Shown: piece after piece, positions 42,314 to 50,781 of the stretch
Layout of the letters: each line of letters opens with the position of its first letter
Position numbering within the stretch: the first letter of the stretch is position 1
Assembly: GCF_051859025.1 (NCBI RefSeq)
Contig: NZ_JBHYGL010000037.1
Coordinates: 186,001 to 250,000, forward strand
DNA from: Falsiroseomonas sp051859025
Lineage (GTDB): Bacteria > Pseudomonadota > Alphaproteobacteria > Acetobacterales > Acetobacteraceae
Direction: 5' to 3'
Length of the DNA: 64,000 bases
Notes under the pieces: model-generated
Database searches by the model: none
Told to the model about the DNA's origin: nothing
Seen by the model: only the letters and a program-made list of their open reading frames with translations
Program-made: the position numbers and the translations under genes

Positions 42314-43650
42314 CAGGTCGCGCGCTCGGATTGCTCGAGGATCGGGCGGAAGGCTTCCGTCGCGCGGCGAAGCTCCGTCGCCACATCGGCACCGCCGATC
42401 GTGTTGGTCAGCGCCGCGCCCAGCGTGTCGCGGAATTCCGTGACGGGCACGATCTCCGGCAGGCCCGGATGGGCGATGCGGGCGGAACTGATCAGCGTCT
42501 CGAAATAATCGCGGCCGAAGCGGCTGGTGCGGATCGCTTCCTCGTCGCGATAGGGGCTCTGGCGGGCTGGCGCGCCGGCGCCGGAGGTGAGGAAGCGAAG
42601 CTGGTTCCGCTTGTTCGTCGCCCATTGCAGGTAAAGCCAGGCGGCGCCGCGCTTGCGTTCATTGGACCCGGCGCTGATGCCGAGACCCGTCCCGAACAGC
42701 GCGCAATGGTGGCGCGCCGCGCCGCGCGGCACGACGGCATAGCCCACCTTGCCCGCCACGCGGGACCGCGTCGGGTCTTCCAGCGGCGCGGCAAAGCCCA
42801 CGCCATCCAGCCACATGGCGGCCCGGCCCTGGGAGAAGCTGGTCTGCGCCTCGTTCCAGTTGAAGCCGGCCACGCCCTGCGGCGCGCAGTCCCGCATGAT
42901 CTTCTTGTAGAATTCGCCGGCCGCGATGGCATCCGGCGTGTCCGTCAGCAGGCGCTGGTTGGCGTCCGTGCAGTCCCGCTGCTGCGTGCCCAGCAGGAAG
43001 CTGGTGTAGAGCACGACATTGGCGTTGCGCACGCCGCGGCCGACGAAGCCGGCCTGGCCCGCCCGCGCATCCGTCAGGCGCCTGGCGGTCTCGTACATCT
43101 CGTCATAGGTGGTCGGCACCTGGACGCCGGCGCGGGCGAAGATTTCCTTGTTGTAGTAGAGGATGAAGTAGTCCGTGAACTCCGGCAGCGTATCCATCCG
43201 CCCATCGGCCTGCGTCGAATAGGCCACCGCACCGGCGCCGAAATCGGCGAAGTCGAAATCAGGCGAGGTCAGCGACGCATCGGCGATCATCGGCTTGAGG
43301 TCGGCGGTCCAGCGCGCGCGGCCGACCTGGCGCTTGTTGACGTGCAGGCTGATGCCGATGACGTCGAAGCTCGGGCGGCCGGAGGCGAATTCGATGACGA
43401 ATTTCTGCCGGTGCTGCTGTTCCGGGATGGCTTCGGAGCCGACGCGGATGCCGGTCAGCTCCTCGAACTCCCGCTGGTTCTGGATCAGGATCTGGCTGCG
43501 GGGGTTGGCCGTCAGGCTCACCTCGATCCGTTCGCCGGCGAAGCGGCGCCAGTTGAAGGCGGCCTGGGCATTCACCTGGCTGACCAAGGCTGGCGCAGCC
43601 AGCACGCCCGCACCGCCCAGCAGCGCACCGCGCCGCGTGATCATCGTCAT
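42313..43650 (-). CDS. Extracellular sugar-binding protein (ABC family 1)
   Basis: 445 residues. The start TRRGALLGGAGVLAAPALVSQVNAQA has a twin-arginine-like pair before a hydrophobic core and an Ala-x-Ala cut, so it is probably exported by Tat. The mature part shows family 1 solute-binding features: a central ILYYNKEIFARAGVQVPTTYDE motif and MWLDGVG. It should capture a sugar or oligosaccharide and hand it to the two permeases. A strong Shine-Dalgarno (GGAGGG) precedes the ATG. No ATPase gene follows in the operon. It is divergent from the FAH-family gene across 179 bp, suggesting shared regulation. Confidence 0.9.
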   Translation of the reverse strand: MTMITRRGALLGGAGVLAAPALVSQVNAQAAFNWRRFAGERIEVSLTANPRSQILIQNQREFEELTGIRVGSEAIPEQQHRQKFVIEFASGRPSFDVIGISLHVNKRQVGRARWTADLKPMIADASLTSPDFDFADFGAGAVAYSTQADGRMDTLPEFTDYFILYYNKEIFARAGVQVPTTYDEMYETARRLTDARAGQAGFVGRGVRNANVVLYTSFLLGTQQRDCTDANQRLLTDTPDAIAAGEFYKKIMRDCAPQGVAGFNWNEAQTSFSQGRAAMWLDGVGFAAPLEDPTRSRVAGKVGYAVVPRGAARHHCALFGTGLGISAGSNERKRGAAWLYLQWATNKRNQLRFLTSGAGAPARQSPYRDEEAIRTSRFGRDYFETLISSARIAHPGLPEIVPVTEFRDTLGAALTNTIGGADVATELRRATEAFRPILEQSERAT

Positions 43651-43829
43651 GGGGTCCCTCCCTCAAGGCTCGAAGCGGCCTGTCTGTGGCGGATGCTCCG
43701 CCGAATCACCGCCCTGGGGCAAGCCCCGCCATGACGGGCGGGGTCGTATCGCCATCCGATGCGCCGCCGCGCCCCCTTTCCCATCGCGCCGATGCGGCTA
43801 GGCTCCCTCCAAACGGGGAGAGACCAGCC

Positions 43830-44990
43830 ATGACCATGCCGGACAGCCTGCCTCAGGATTGGAAGGATGGCGCCTTCGCGCTGCGCGTTCAGACGCCGGA
43901 GGGGCCTTCCGTCTTCGCGCTGCTGGGCGGGGCCGCCTTCGACATGACACCGGCCTTCGGCACGGCCAGCGCCTGGCTGAACAGCGAGGATCCGGTCGCC
44001 GCCATCCGCGCCCGCGGCGTGCCCGCGGTGCTGGACCTGCCGGCCGCCATCGCGAATGCCCACCACGCCGCCCGCCACGCCGGCCAGCCCTTCCTGATCG
44101 CCCCCATCGACCTGCACGCCATCAAGGCCGCGGGCGTCACCTATGTCCGCTCCATGCTGGAACGCGTGATCGAGGAGCGCTGCCGCGGCGATGCATCCCA
44201 GGCCGATTCCGTGCGGGGCGAGGTCCGCGCCATCATCGGCGATGATCTGGCGAATTTGGTCCCGGGCAGCAGGGAAGCCATGGCGGTGAAGGCCGCGCTG
44301 GTGGCGAAGGGCTGGTGGAGCCAGTACCTCGAGGTCGGCATCGGCGCGGATGCGGAGATCTTCACCAAATCGCCCGTCCTCTCCGCCGTCGGTACCGGCG
44401 CCAAGGTCGGCGTCCACCCCATCAGCCACTGGTCGAATCCGGAGCCGGAGGCGGTGATGGTGGTGAATGGCCGCGGCAGGATCGTCGGCGCCACGCTCGG
44501 CAATGATGTGAATTTGCGGGATGTGGAGGGGCGGTCCGCCCTGCTGCTCGGCCGCGCCAAGGACAACAATGCCTCCTGCGCCCTCGGCCCCATGATCCGG
44601 CTGTTCGATGCGGGCTTCACGCTGGAGGATATCCGCCAGGGCGAGATCACGCTGACCATCACGGGGCGCGACGGCTTCGACTTGTCCGAATCCGGCCGCA
44701 TCGGCTCCATCAGCCGCGATCCCGCCGACATCGTCGGGCAGATGATCGGGCCGCACCACCAGTATCCCGATGGCGCGGTGCTGTTCCTCGGCACGCCCTT
44801 CTCCCCCACGAAAGATCGCGGCGCGCCGGGCATGGGCTTCACGCATCAGCCCGGCGACGTGGTTCGCATAGCTTCCGCGCGCCTTGGCGCGCTGGAGAAT
44901 GAGGTGGACCGCACCGATGAATGCCCGCCCTGGACCTTCGGCATCGGTGCCTTGATGGCGAACCTTGCGCGGCGGGGGCTGCCGAGATGA
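43830..44990 (+). CDS. Fumarylacetoacetate hydrolase family protein (2-keto-3-deoxy-sugar-acid dehydratase-like)
   Basis: 386 residues. The C-terminal FAH fold carries its metal ligands: Glu-x-Glu in NPEPEAVMVVNGRG and Asp in GNDVNLRDVEGRSALLLG. The long N-terminal part with YVRSMLERVIEER resembles 2-dehydro-3-deoxy-D-arabinonate dehydratase-type enzymes of oxidative pentose pathways more than true fumarylacetoacetases. That assignment is from remembered family features. ATG 43830 has GGGGAG nine bases upstream. Divergent from a sugar ABC operon, which supports a sugar-acid role. The stop overlaps the hydrolase start (ATGA). Confidence 0.8.
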   Translation: MTMPDSLPQDWKDGAFALRVQTPEGPSVFALLGGAAFDMTPAFGTASAWLNSEDPVAAIRARGVPAVLDLPAAIANAHHAARHAGQPFLIAPIDLHAIKAAGVTYVRSMLERVIEERCRGDASQADSVRGEVRAIIGDDLANLVPGSREAMAVKAALVAKGWWSQYLEVGIGADAEIFTKSPVLSAVGTGAKVGVHPISHWSNPEPEAVMVVNGRGRIVGATLGNDVNLRDVEGRSALLLGRAKDNNASCALGPMIRLFDAGFTLEDIRQGEITLTITGRDGFDLSESGRIGSISRDPADIVGQMIGPHHQYPDGAVLFLGTPFSPTKDRGAPGMGFTHQPGDVVRIASARLGALENEVDRTDECPPWTFGIGALMANLARRGLPR

Positions 44991-45724
44991 GTGAGGAGAC
45001 GGGCCGCCTCGACGACCGACTCGCCTGGGCGCGCCTGCGGGGCAAGGGGCCGGGCGTGGTCTTCCTGCCGGGCTTCCGCAGCGACATGCAGGGATCGAAG
45101 GCGATCTTCCTGCGGGACCATTGCGCGGCACGCGGCCAGGCCTTCCTTCGGCTGGACTATTCCGGCCACGGCGAAAGCGACGGGCGGTTCGAGGACGGCA
45201 CCATCGGCCAATGGGCCGCCGATGCCCTGGCGCTGTTCGATGCGCTGACGGAGGGCCCGCAGATCCTCGTCGGTTCCTCCATGGGCGGCTGGATCGCGCT
45301 GCTGATGGCCCGCCAGCGGGCGGCGCGCCTCGCGGGCCTCGTCGGCATCGCGCCGGCGCCTGACTTCACAGAGGCGCTGCTCTGGCCCGCCCTTCCGCCG
45401 GAGGCGCGCCAGGCGCTGATCCGCGACGGGATCATCCACCTGCCCAGCGAATACGGCGAACCCACGCCCATCACCCGCGCGCTGGTGGAGGATGGACGCC
45501 GGCAATCCGTCCTGTCCGAGCCCATCGACCTTCCCTGCCCCGTCCGCATCCTGCAGGGCATGGCGGACCCCGACGTGCCGTGGCGCCACGCCATCCGCAT
45601 CCTGGACACGCTGGCTCAGGGCGATGCGCGGGTGACGCTGATCAAGGATGGTGACCACCGCCTGTCCCGGCCGGAGGATCTGCGCCTGCTGGCGGAGACG
45701 CTGGACAGCCTGCTGGCGGGCTAG
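44987..45724 (+). CDS. Alpha/beta hydrolase (ABHD10-like)
   Basis: 245 residues. Nucleophile elbow GSSMGGW (Ser), oxyanion region FLPGFRSDMQGSKA, a conserved LDYSGHGESDGRFEDGT(I)GQW segment, acid Asp in ADPDVP and catalytic His in KDGDHRLSRP. The pattern matches the ABHD10 group of mitochondrial and alphaproteobacterial esterases/thioesterases. ATG 44987 overlaps the FAH gene by 4 nt. It may hydrolyse a lactone, ester or acyl-thioester related to the FAH pathway. It ends tail-to-tail with the next gene, overlapping by 4 nt. Confidence 0.88.
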   Translation: MSEETGRLDDRLAWARLRGKGPGVVFLPGFRSDMQGSKAIFLRDHCAARGQAFLRLDYSGHGESDGRFEDGTIGQWAADALALFDALTEGPQILVGSSMGGWIALLMARQRAARLAGLVGIAPAPDFTEALLWPALPPEARQALIRDGIIHLPSEYGEPTPITRALVEDGRRQSVLSEPIDLPCPVRILQGMADPDVPWRHAIRILDTLAQGDARVTLIKDGDHRLSRPEDLRLLAETLDSLLAG

Positions 45725-46569
45725 CCCCCCGCCGCCAGGATCGCGGCCAGCCCCTCCCGGTAGGTCGGGCAGCGCCACTGGATGCCGAGTGCCGCCTTGG
45801 TCGCGGCATTCGTCACCACGCGGTTCTCCGACCAGAAGGACAGCGCCATCGGGGACATGCGCGGGGCCGCATCCTCGAAGAGCAGCGCGGGCGGGGGCGC
45901 GACACCCAGCAGCCGCGCCGCTTCCGCCACCATATCGGCCGACGCCGCGGCTTCGTCATCCACCAGGTGCAGCACCCGCACCCCATCCGGCCGACGCGCC
46001 GCGGCGACCACCGCCAGCGCGATGTCATCCCGGTGGATGCGGCTGAAGGCGTGGCCCGGCTTCAGCACGCGGCGCGCGGTGCCGGCGCGGACCTCATCCA
46101 GCGAGGACCGGCCAGGCCCGTAGATGCCACCCACCCGGAACAGGTCCAGCGCCCGCCCGGCCGCCGCCGCGCGCCAGGCCTGCTCCGCCGCAAGCCGGCG
46201 CTTCGAACGCTCCTGCCCCGGCGCGGGGGCCGTCGCCTCATCCACCGAAGCCCCGCCGCGATCGCCATAGATTCCAGTCGTGGAGAGGTAGCCGATCCAG
46301 CGCAGCGCGGGCGCCTGCGCGATGGCATCGGCATGGGCGGCGAGGACCGGGTCGCCCCCCTCACCCGGCGCGGCCGTCACCACGAGATGCGTTGCTTCCC
46401 GGATCACGCGCGCGGCCTCCGCGAAGGCCACCACCGCCACGCCCGGCGGTGGCGCGGCGCGGGCGGGATCGCGCGCCGTACCGGTCACGGAGAAACCCGC
46501 CGCCAGGGCCTCCTGCGCGATCGCGCCGCCGCTGTAGCCGAGGCCCGCCACAACCAACCGGTTCGCCAT
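45721..46569 (-). CDS. NAD(P)-binding SDR/epimerase-like protein (YeeZ-like)
   Basis: 282 residues, extended-SDR fold. The N-terminal nucleotide loop is RLVVAGLGYSGGAIAQEAL (GxGxxG-like). LSTTGIYGDRGG contains the Ser/Thr and Tyr region (TGIYG), FRVGGIYGPGRSS follows, and RIHRDDIALAVVAA and the C-terminal lobe complete the fold. The YxxxK pair is not in the usual position, as in E. coli YeeZ-type members, so catalytic activity is uncertain. The start is ATG 46569; a long upstream open frame is antisense to the Bug receptor gene. Confidence 0.82.
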   Translation of the reverse strand: MANRLVVAGLGYSGGAIAQEALAAGFSVTGTARDPARAAPPPGVAVVAFAEAARVIREATHLVVTAAPGEGGDPVLAAHADAIAQAPALRWIGYLSTTGIYGDRGGASVDEATAPAPGQERSKRRLAAEQAWRAAAAGRALDLFRVGGIYGPGRSSLDEVRAGTARRVLKPGHAFSRIHRDDIALAVVAAARRPDGVRVLHLVDDEAAASADMVAEAARLLGVAPPPALLFEDAAPRMSPMALSFWSENRVVTNAATKAALGIQWRCPTYREGLAAILAAGG

Positions 46570-46687
46570 GGAATCCCCCTTGCTGCCCCGTCGGTGTGCC
46601 CCGCTTCGCGGTGGCGGCAAAGGGGTTGCGGCACCCGCGACCGTTCCGCCATGGTCCAGAGTTACAAGCAAGACAGGAAACGTCCCC

Positions 46688-47659
46688 ATGCTGCGTCGCC
46701 GCCACGCCCTTGCCTTGGCCACCACGAGTCTCGCGCTGCCCTGGGCGGGCGCCCGGGCGCAAGCTTTTCCCCAGGACCGCCCAATCCGCGCCGTGGTGAA
46801 CTTCCCGCCGGGCGGCACGGTGGACACGGTGGCCCGCCTGGTCGCGCCCGTGCTGGCGGAGAAGCTCGGCCGGCAGGTGGTGGTGGAGAACCGGGGCGGC
46901 GCCTCCGGCCTCATCGGGGCGGAAGCCGTGGTGCGCAGCGCGCCGGATGGCCACACCCTGCTCTTCGCGCTGTCCACCCATGCGGTGAACCCCCACATGG
47001 TCCCGCGCATGCCCTTCGACACGCTGGCGGATTTCGCCCCGGTCGGCTTCATCGGCGGCGCGCCGGTCCTGATGGCCGCCCATCCCTCCGCCCCCTTCCG
47101 GACGCTGGCCGATGTCATCGCGGCGGGCCGCGTCGGCGAAGGCCCGCATTTCGGTACCATCGGCAATGGCTCCACCGGCCACCTGATGATGGCGCAGTTG
47201 TCCACGCTGACCGGCGCGCGCTTCACCCATGTGCCCTTCCGCGGCGGCGGGCCGGCCGTGCAGGCGGCGCTGGGCGGGCAGGTGCCGCTGGTCATCACCT
47301 CCACCGTCGCGGTGGGGCCGCATGTCACGGCGGGATCGCTGCGCGGCGTCGCGCTGTCGGGGGCCGAACGCTCCCCGGTCCATCCCACCGTGCCCACGGT
47401 GGCGGAGCAGGGCTTCCCCGGCTTCTCCGCCGATAGCTGGGTCGGCGTGCTGGCGCCGGCGCGGACGCCGGATGCCGTTGTCGCCCGGATCAACACCGAC
47501 CTCGCCGCCACGCTCGCCGATCCCGGGGTGCGGGACAGGCTGGCCGGCATCGGCATGACGCCCCGCGCCATGGCCCCCGCGGAATTCGGCGCCTTCGTCG
47601 CCAGCGAATACGAACGCTGGGGCAAGGTGGTGCGCGAACACCGGATCCTGTCGGACTAA
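46688..47659 (+). CDS. Bug-family (TctC-like) periplasmic solute receptor
   Basis: 323 residues. A signal peptide (RRRHALALATTSLALPWAGARAQA, cut near residue 25) sends it to the periplasm. The mature start FPQDRPIRAVVNFPPGGTVDTVARLVAP and VVVENRGGASGLIGAEAV are Bug signatures, with HVPFRGGGPAVQAALGGQVPL later. Bug receptors bind carboxylates such as citrate, pyroglutamate or aromatic acids; the ligand is unknown here. No tctA or tctB membrane genes are adjacent, so it is an orphan receptor or works with a distant partner. Confidence 0.92.
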   Translation: MLRRRHALALATTSLALPWAGARAQAFPQDRPIRAVVNFPPGGTVDTVARLVAPVLAEKLGRQVVVENRGGASGLIGAEAVVRSAPDGHTLLFALSTHAVNPHMVPRMPFDTLADFAPVGFIGGAPVLMAAHPSAPFRTLADVIAAGRVGEGPHFGTIGNGSTGHLMMAQLSTLTGARFTHVPFRGGGPAVQAALGGQVPLVITSTVAVGPHVTAGSLRGVALSGAERSPVHPTVPTVAEQGFPGFSADSWVGVLAPARTPDAVVARINTDLAATLADPGVRDRLAGIGMTPRAMAPAEFGAFVASEYERWGKVVREHRILSD

Positions 47660-47726
47660 TACCACCGGCGGTGGGGGTTGCGCCGGTCGGATCGGCCGGC
47701 GATTCCCGTCCCGCGCAAGGTGGTAT
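47659..47726. repeat. Nested inverted repeats between Bug receptor and TPR genes
   Basis: Outer arms ATACCACC (47659-47666) and GGTGGTAT (47719-47726). Inside lie a palindrome CCACCGGCGGTGG (47662-47674) and CGCCGG/CCGGCG (47681-47686, 47696-47701). The left arm overlaps the receptor stop codon. It may fold into a branched RNA, acting as a terminator or an intergenic repeat element. No T-run. Confidence 0.45.
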
Positions 47727-47737
47727 AGGATCACCCC

Positions 47738-48571
47738 ATGCGACGCCCCGCCCGCACCATGCTCCTCGGCGCCTTCGCCGCCGCCGCGCTGGCGGCGCTG
47801 GGGGCGTTCACCTGGGTGATGGTGATCCCGAGCCCCGCCCTGACGGCGGAGGAAGTGCTGCCGACGCCGCCGGAACCCCCGCGGCTGGACGGCAGCCCGC
47901 GCAGCGAGCGCTGCATGATCCTGGCCCGCACCGATGCCGTGGAGGCCCGCGCCTTCGCCGAGGCGTGGGACGCCGAGGGCGGCGGCGAAGGCGCGCGCCA
48001 CTGCCTGGCCATCACCATCCTGGCCATGGGCGAACCTGGCCAGGCCGCACGGCTGCTGGAGGGCCTGGCCCGCAATTCCCGCGCCGGCAACGCCGCCCGC
48101 GCCGCCGTCTTCGCCCAGGCGACCCAGGCCTGGCTGATGGCGGGCGAGGCCGGCCGCGCCTATGCGGCGGCGACGCTGGCGCTGACCCTCTCCCCCGACG
48201 ATCCGGACCTGCTGACGGACCGCGCCGTCACCCTCGGCTCCCTCTCCCGCTACCGGGAGGCGCTGGAGGATTTGGACCGCGCGCTGGCGCTGGATACCGA
48301 ACGGACGGAGGCGCTGATGTTCCGCGCCGCCGCCTGGCGGCATCTGGACCGCGTGGACAATGCCGCGCGGGACATCGACCGGGCGCTCGCCCTCGATCCC
48401 AACTATGCCGAGGCGCTGCTGGAACGCGGCATCATCCGCCAGCTCCGCGGCGATACCGCCGGGGCGCGGGAGGATTGGGAGCGAGCGATCGAACTCGCGC
48501 CCGACAGCCCGACGGCGGACCTCGCCGCGCAGAACCTGGCGCTGAACGAGGCCGGGCCCTTCCGGCGTTGA
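47738..48571 (+). CDS. TPR-repeat protein, membrane-anchored
   Basis: 277 residues. An N-terminal membrane helix or uncleaved signal (about residues 8-30) is followed by a Pro-rich stretch and helical repeats. At least three tetratricopeptide units are clear (ALEDLDRALALDTERTEAL, NAARDIDRALALDPNYAEAL, GAREDWERAIELAPDSPTA). TPRs bind proteins; the partner is unknown. Probably faces the periplasm. Followed after 10 nt by the CidA/LrgA-like gene, so possibly co-transcribed. Confidence 0.85.
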   Translation: MRRPARTMLLGAFAAAALAALGAFTWVMVIPSPALTAEEVLPTPPEPPRLDGSPRSERCMILARTDAVEARAFAEAWDAEGGGEGARHCLAITILAMGEPGQAARLLEGLARNSRAGNAARAAVFAQATQAWLMAGEAGRAYAAATLALTLSPDDPDLLTDRAVTLGSLSRYREALEDLDRALALDTERTEALMFRAAAWRHLDRVDNAARDIDRALALDPNYAEALLERGIIRQLRGDTAGAREDWERAIELAPDSPTADLAAQNLALNEAGPFRR

Positions 48572-48581
48572 CCGCCACCGC

Positions 48582-48929
48582 ATGATCGGCGCGATCACCG
48601 CGCTGCTGGTCTGCCAGCTGGCCGGGGAGTTCGCGGTGCGCGCGCTGCACCTGCCGGTGCCGGGGCCGGTGGTCGGCATGGTGATCCTGTTCCTGACGCT
48701 GCTCCTGCGCCGGCGGCCGGCGTCGGAGGCCCTGGGCGGCACGGCGGATGGGCTGCTCGGCAATCTCGGGCTGCTCTTCGTGCCGGCGGGGGTCGGCGTG
48801 GTGCTGTTCCTGCCCGTGCTGGCGCGGGACTGGGCGCCGCTGTCGCTGGCCGTGCTGGCGGGCACGCTGGCCGCCATCGCGGCCACGGGGCGGATCGCCC
48901 AGATGCTGCTGCCGAAGGACGATCCGTGA
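48582..48929 (+). CDS. CidA/LrgA family holin-like membrane protein
   Basis: 115 residues, about four predicted membrane helices. LLVCQLAGEFAVRALHLPVPGPVVGMVILFLTLLL (split around the PVPGPVVGM motif) is the family signature. The second half holds LLFVPAGVGVV. Family members modulate murein hydrolase activity, pyruvate or metabolite export and lysis. Its stop overlaps the LrgB-like start (GTGA); the two form the standard pair. Confidence 0.9.
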   Translation: MIGAITALLVCQLAGEFAVRALHLPVPGPVVGMVILFLTLLLRRRPASEALGGTADGLLGNLGLLFVPAGVGVVLFLPVLARDWAPLSLAVLAGTLAAIAATGRIAQMLLPKDDP

Positions 48930-49645
48930 CCCCGCTGGCGGAGATCTGGGTCTATCTGGCGCAGGAGCCCCTGGCGGCGCTGACGGCGACGCTGCTGGCC
49001 TGGCTGGCGGCGCTGCGCATCCACGCCTGGTGCGGGCGGCATCCGCTGGCGAACCCGGTGCTGATCGCGGTGGCGTTGCTGGCGGGCGGGCTGCTGGCGG
49101 CGGGCATCGACTACCGCGCCTATTTCAGCGGCGCGCAATTCGTCCATTTCCTGCTGGGCCCCGCCACCGTCGCGCTGGCCGTGCCGCTCTACCGGCAATT
49201 CGCCCTGGTGCGGCGATCCGCCCTGGCGGCCACGGCATCCATCATCCTGGGCGGGGCCTTCGCGGCGGCTGCGGGCATCGGCATCGCACTCGCGCTGGGC
49301 GCGGCGCCGGAGGTGGTGGCCAGCCTGGCGCCGCGTTCCGTCACCACCCCCGTCGCCATGGGCATCGCGGAACGCATCGGCGGCCTGCCGAGCCTGACCG
49401 CCGTGGTGGTGATCCTGTCCGGCATCGTCGGCGCGGCGCTCGGCCCCGTGGTGCTGGACTGGGCGGGGGTCAGCGACTGGCGGGCGCGCGGCATCGCCAT
49501 CGGCACCGCCGCGCATGGCATCGGCACGGCGCGGGCGCTGAGCGTGAATGCCACCGCTGGCGCCTTCAGCGGGCTGGCGATGGGGCTGAACGCGCTGGCG
49601 ACGGCGCTGCTGCTGCCGCTGCTCTGGGGCTTCTTCGCGGGATAG
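48926..49645 (+). CDS. lrgB: LrgB/CidB family membrane protein
   Basis: 239 residues, multi-spanning. The conserved LrgB block is VASLAPRSVTTPVAMGIAERIGG, followed by GIAIGTAAHGIGTARAL and AGAFSGLAMGLNALATALLLPLLW. In other bacteria LrgB works with LrgA/CidA at the inner membrane, controlling autolysis or glycolate/pyruvate-type transport (plant PLGG1 is homologous). Starts with GTG 48926 overlapping the preceding stop. Confidence 0.92.
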   Translation: MTPLAEIWVYLAQEPLAALTATLLAWLAALRIHAWCGRHPLANPVLIAVALLAGGLLAAGIDYRAYFSGAQFVHFLLGPATVALAVPLYRQFALVRRSALAATASIILGGAFAAAAGIGIALALGAAPEVVASLAPRSVTTPVAMGIAERIGGLPSLTAVVVILSGIVGAALGPVVLDWAGVSDWRARGIAIGTAAHGIGTARALSVNATAGAFSGLAMGLNALATALLLPLLWGFFAG

Positions 49646-49648
49646 GCG

Positions 49649-50359
49649 TCAGAAGGGCGCCGGCAGGGGGGTGGCGGGCTGGCGGCCATACAGGCCGCGC
49701 TTGAGTTCCGCATGGGTGCGCGCGCCCCAGCCATCCAGTCGATCGACAAGGGCTTGCGGTACTGAAACGCGGGCGCCCTCGGTCAGGGTCGTGGGGCCCG
49801 TCATCGCCGGCGCGAAGGCGGATGGCGCCACCCGGTACTCGACATTCAGATAGTGCATCGTCTCGCTGATCAGGAACTGGCTGCTGATCCAGTAGGGCGG
49901 TATCCAGCCCGCGCGACGCTGGCCTTCGTCATACAGCGGAGCCAGATGGCCGGGCTGCCCCGGCTGCTGCCCGGCGGCCAGCACCACGAGGCCGCGGCAA
50001 TCCAGGGCGGCGCGCACGGCGGAGACGACATGGCGCGCGATGGCGCCTTCGTTGAGGCAGATCCCATGCGGTTCCCAATGCACTCCGACTTCCTGCGCCG
50101 CCTGGGCGACGATGACCGCAGCGGCGCGGCCCGTGCGTTCCTGCACGAGGACAGCCTGGTGCATCCGGGTCGGCACCGTCATGTCGCTGGTGCGTCGGTC
50201 ATCGACGCCGAGGTGAAGGACCCGCCACGGCCCGGGCGGCAGGGGCAGCACCTTGCTCCCGACCATCAGGCTGCCCTCGACCATCGTGCCCGGCACCTGC
50301 GCCTGCGCCTGCCGCGCCAGCACCAGAAGAACCATCAGAAGCAGAACACGAACAGCCAC
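49649..50359 (-). CDS. Unrecognised exported protein
   Basis: About 236 residues. Family not recognised. A signal peptide (VRVLLLMVLLVLARQAQAQV, cut after AQA) predicts a periplasmic protein. The mature part has few charged clusters, with two Cys residues (in GICLNEG and LDCRGL) that could form a disulfide, and ends with a Pro-rich tail. GTG 50359 has GGGGG six bases upstream and is preferred over TTG 50365. Ends 3 nt from the LrgB stop on the opposite strand. A second exported protein gene lies upstream in the same direction. Confidence 0.6.
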   Translation of the reverse strand: MAVRVLLLMVLLVLARQAQAQVPGTMVEGSLMVGSKVLPLPPGPWRVLHLGVDDRRTSDMTVPTRMHQAVLVQERTGRAAAVIVAQAAQEVGVHWEPHGICLNEGAIARHVVSAVRAALDCRGLVVLAAGQQPGQPGHLAPLYDEGQRRAGWIPPYWISSQFLISETMHYLNVEYRVAPSAFAPAMTGPTTLTEGARVSVPQALVDRLDGWGARTHAELKRGLYGRQPATPLPAPF

Positions 50360-50430
50360 GCACAACCCCCGATGATGAACCGGGGCATGCTCGGGGGCGG
50401 CGGCCTATCGTGTCAACGCCGGAACGGCCC

Positions 50431-50748
50431 TCACTCCGGCCGCGATTGCGGCGGCGCGCCCGCCGGTGGCGTCGCCGGGTCCCGTGCGCCTGCCGTGCTC
50501 TCGCCCAGGAATCCCTGCGGCGTGGTGCCCGTGCCCGCGGGCTGGTCGAGCCCGACGGCCGATCCATCCGTGCCACGGTTCACCGCCTGGGGGCTGTCGG
50601 TCTGCGGCGCCTGGCGAACCGGGCCGGCATCGCGCCCGATCTCCTCCACCCGCCCCGGCGGCGGCCCACCGGCCTGGGGCGGTGCGACAGGCTGCGCAAG
50701 GGCGAGGCCCGGGGCGAAGAAGGCAACAAGGAGAAGGCGATGGGTCAT
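50431..50748 (-). CDS. Small exported Pro/Gly-rich hypothetical protein
   Basis: 105 residues. A signal peptide (MTHRLLLVAFFAPGLALAQP, cut near residue 18) is followed by a low-complexity region rich in Pro, Gly and Gln with no hydrophobic core. It is probably an unstructured periplasmic or surface protein. No family recognised. It lies 65-70 nt upstream of the other unknown exported protein and may share its transcript. Confidence 0.5.
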   Translation of the reverse strand: MTHRLLLVAFFAPGLALAQPVAPPQAGGPPPGRVEEIGRDAGPVRQAPQTDSPQAVNRGTDGSAVGLDQPAGTGTTPQGFLGESTAGARDPATPPAGAPPQSRPE

Positions 50749-50781
50749 GGGGGACGAAACGTCCGCCCCCCGTGACGGTTT

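Noticed and set aside
43726..43746. Short GC hairpin in the divergent FAH/ABC promoter region
   Set aside because: A 7-bp CCCCGCC/GGCGGGG pairing is expected by chance at this GC content and has no T-run or promoter-like partner.
46361..49516. 1051-codon minus-strand frame from the SDR across the Bug, TPR and CidA genes
   Set aside because: Runs antisense through several genes with clear signal peptides and family motifs on the plus strand.
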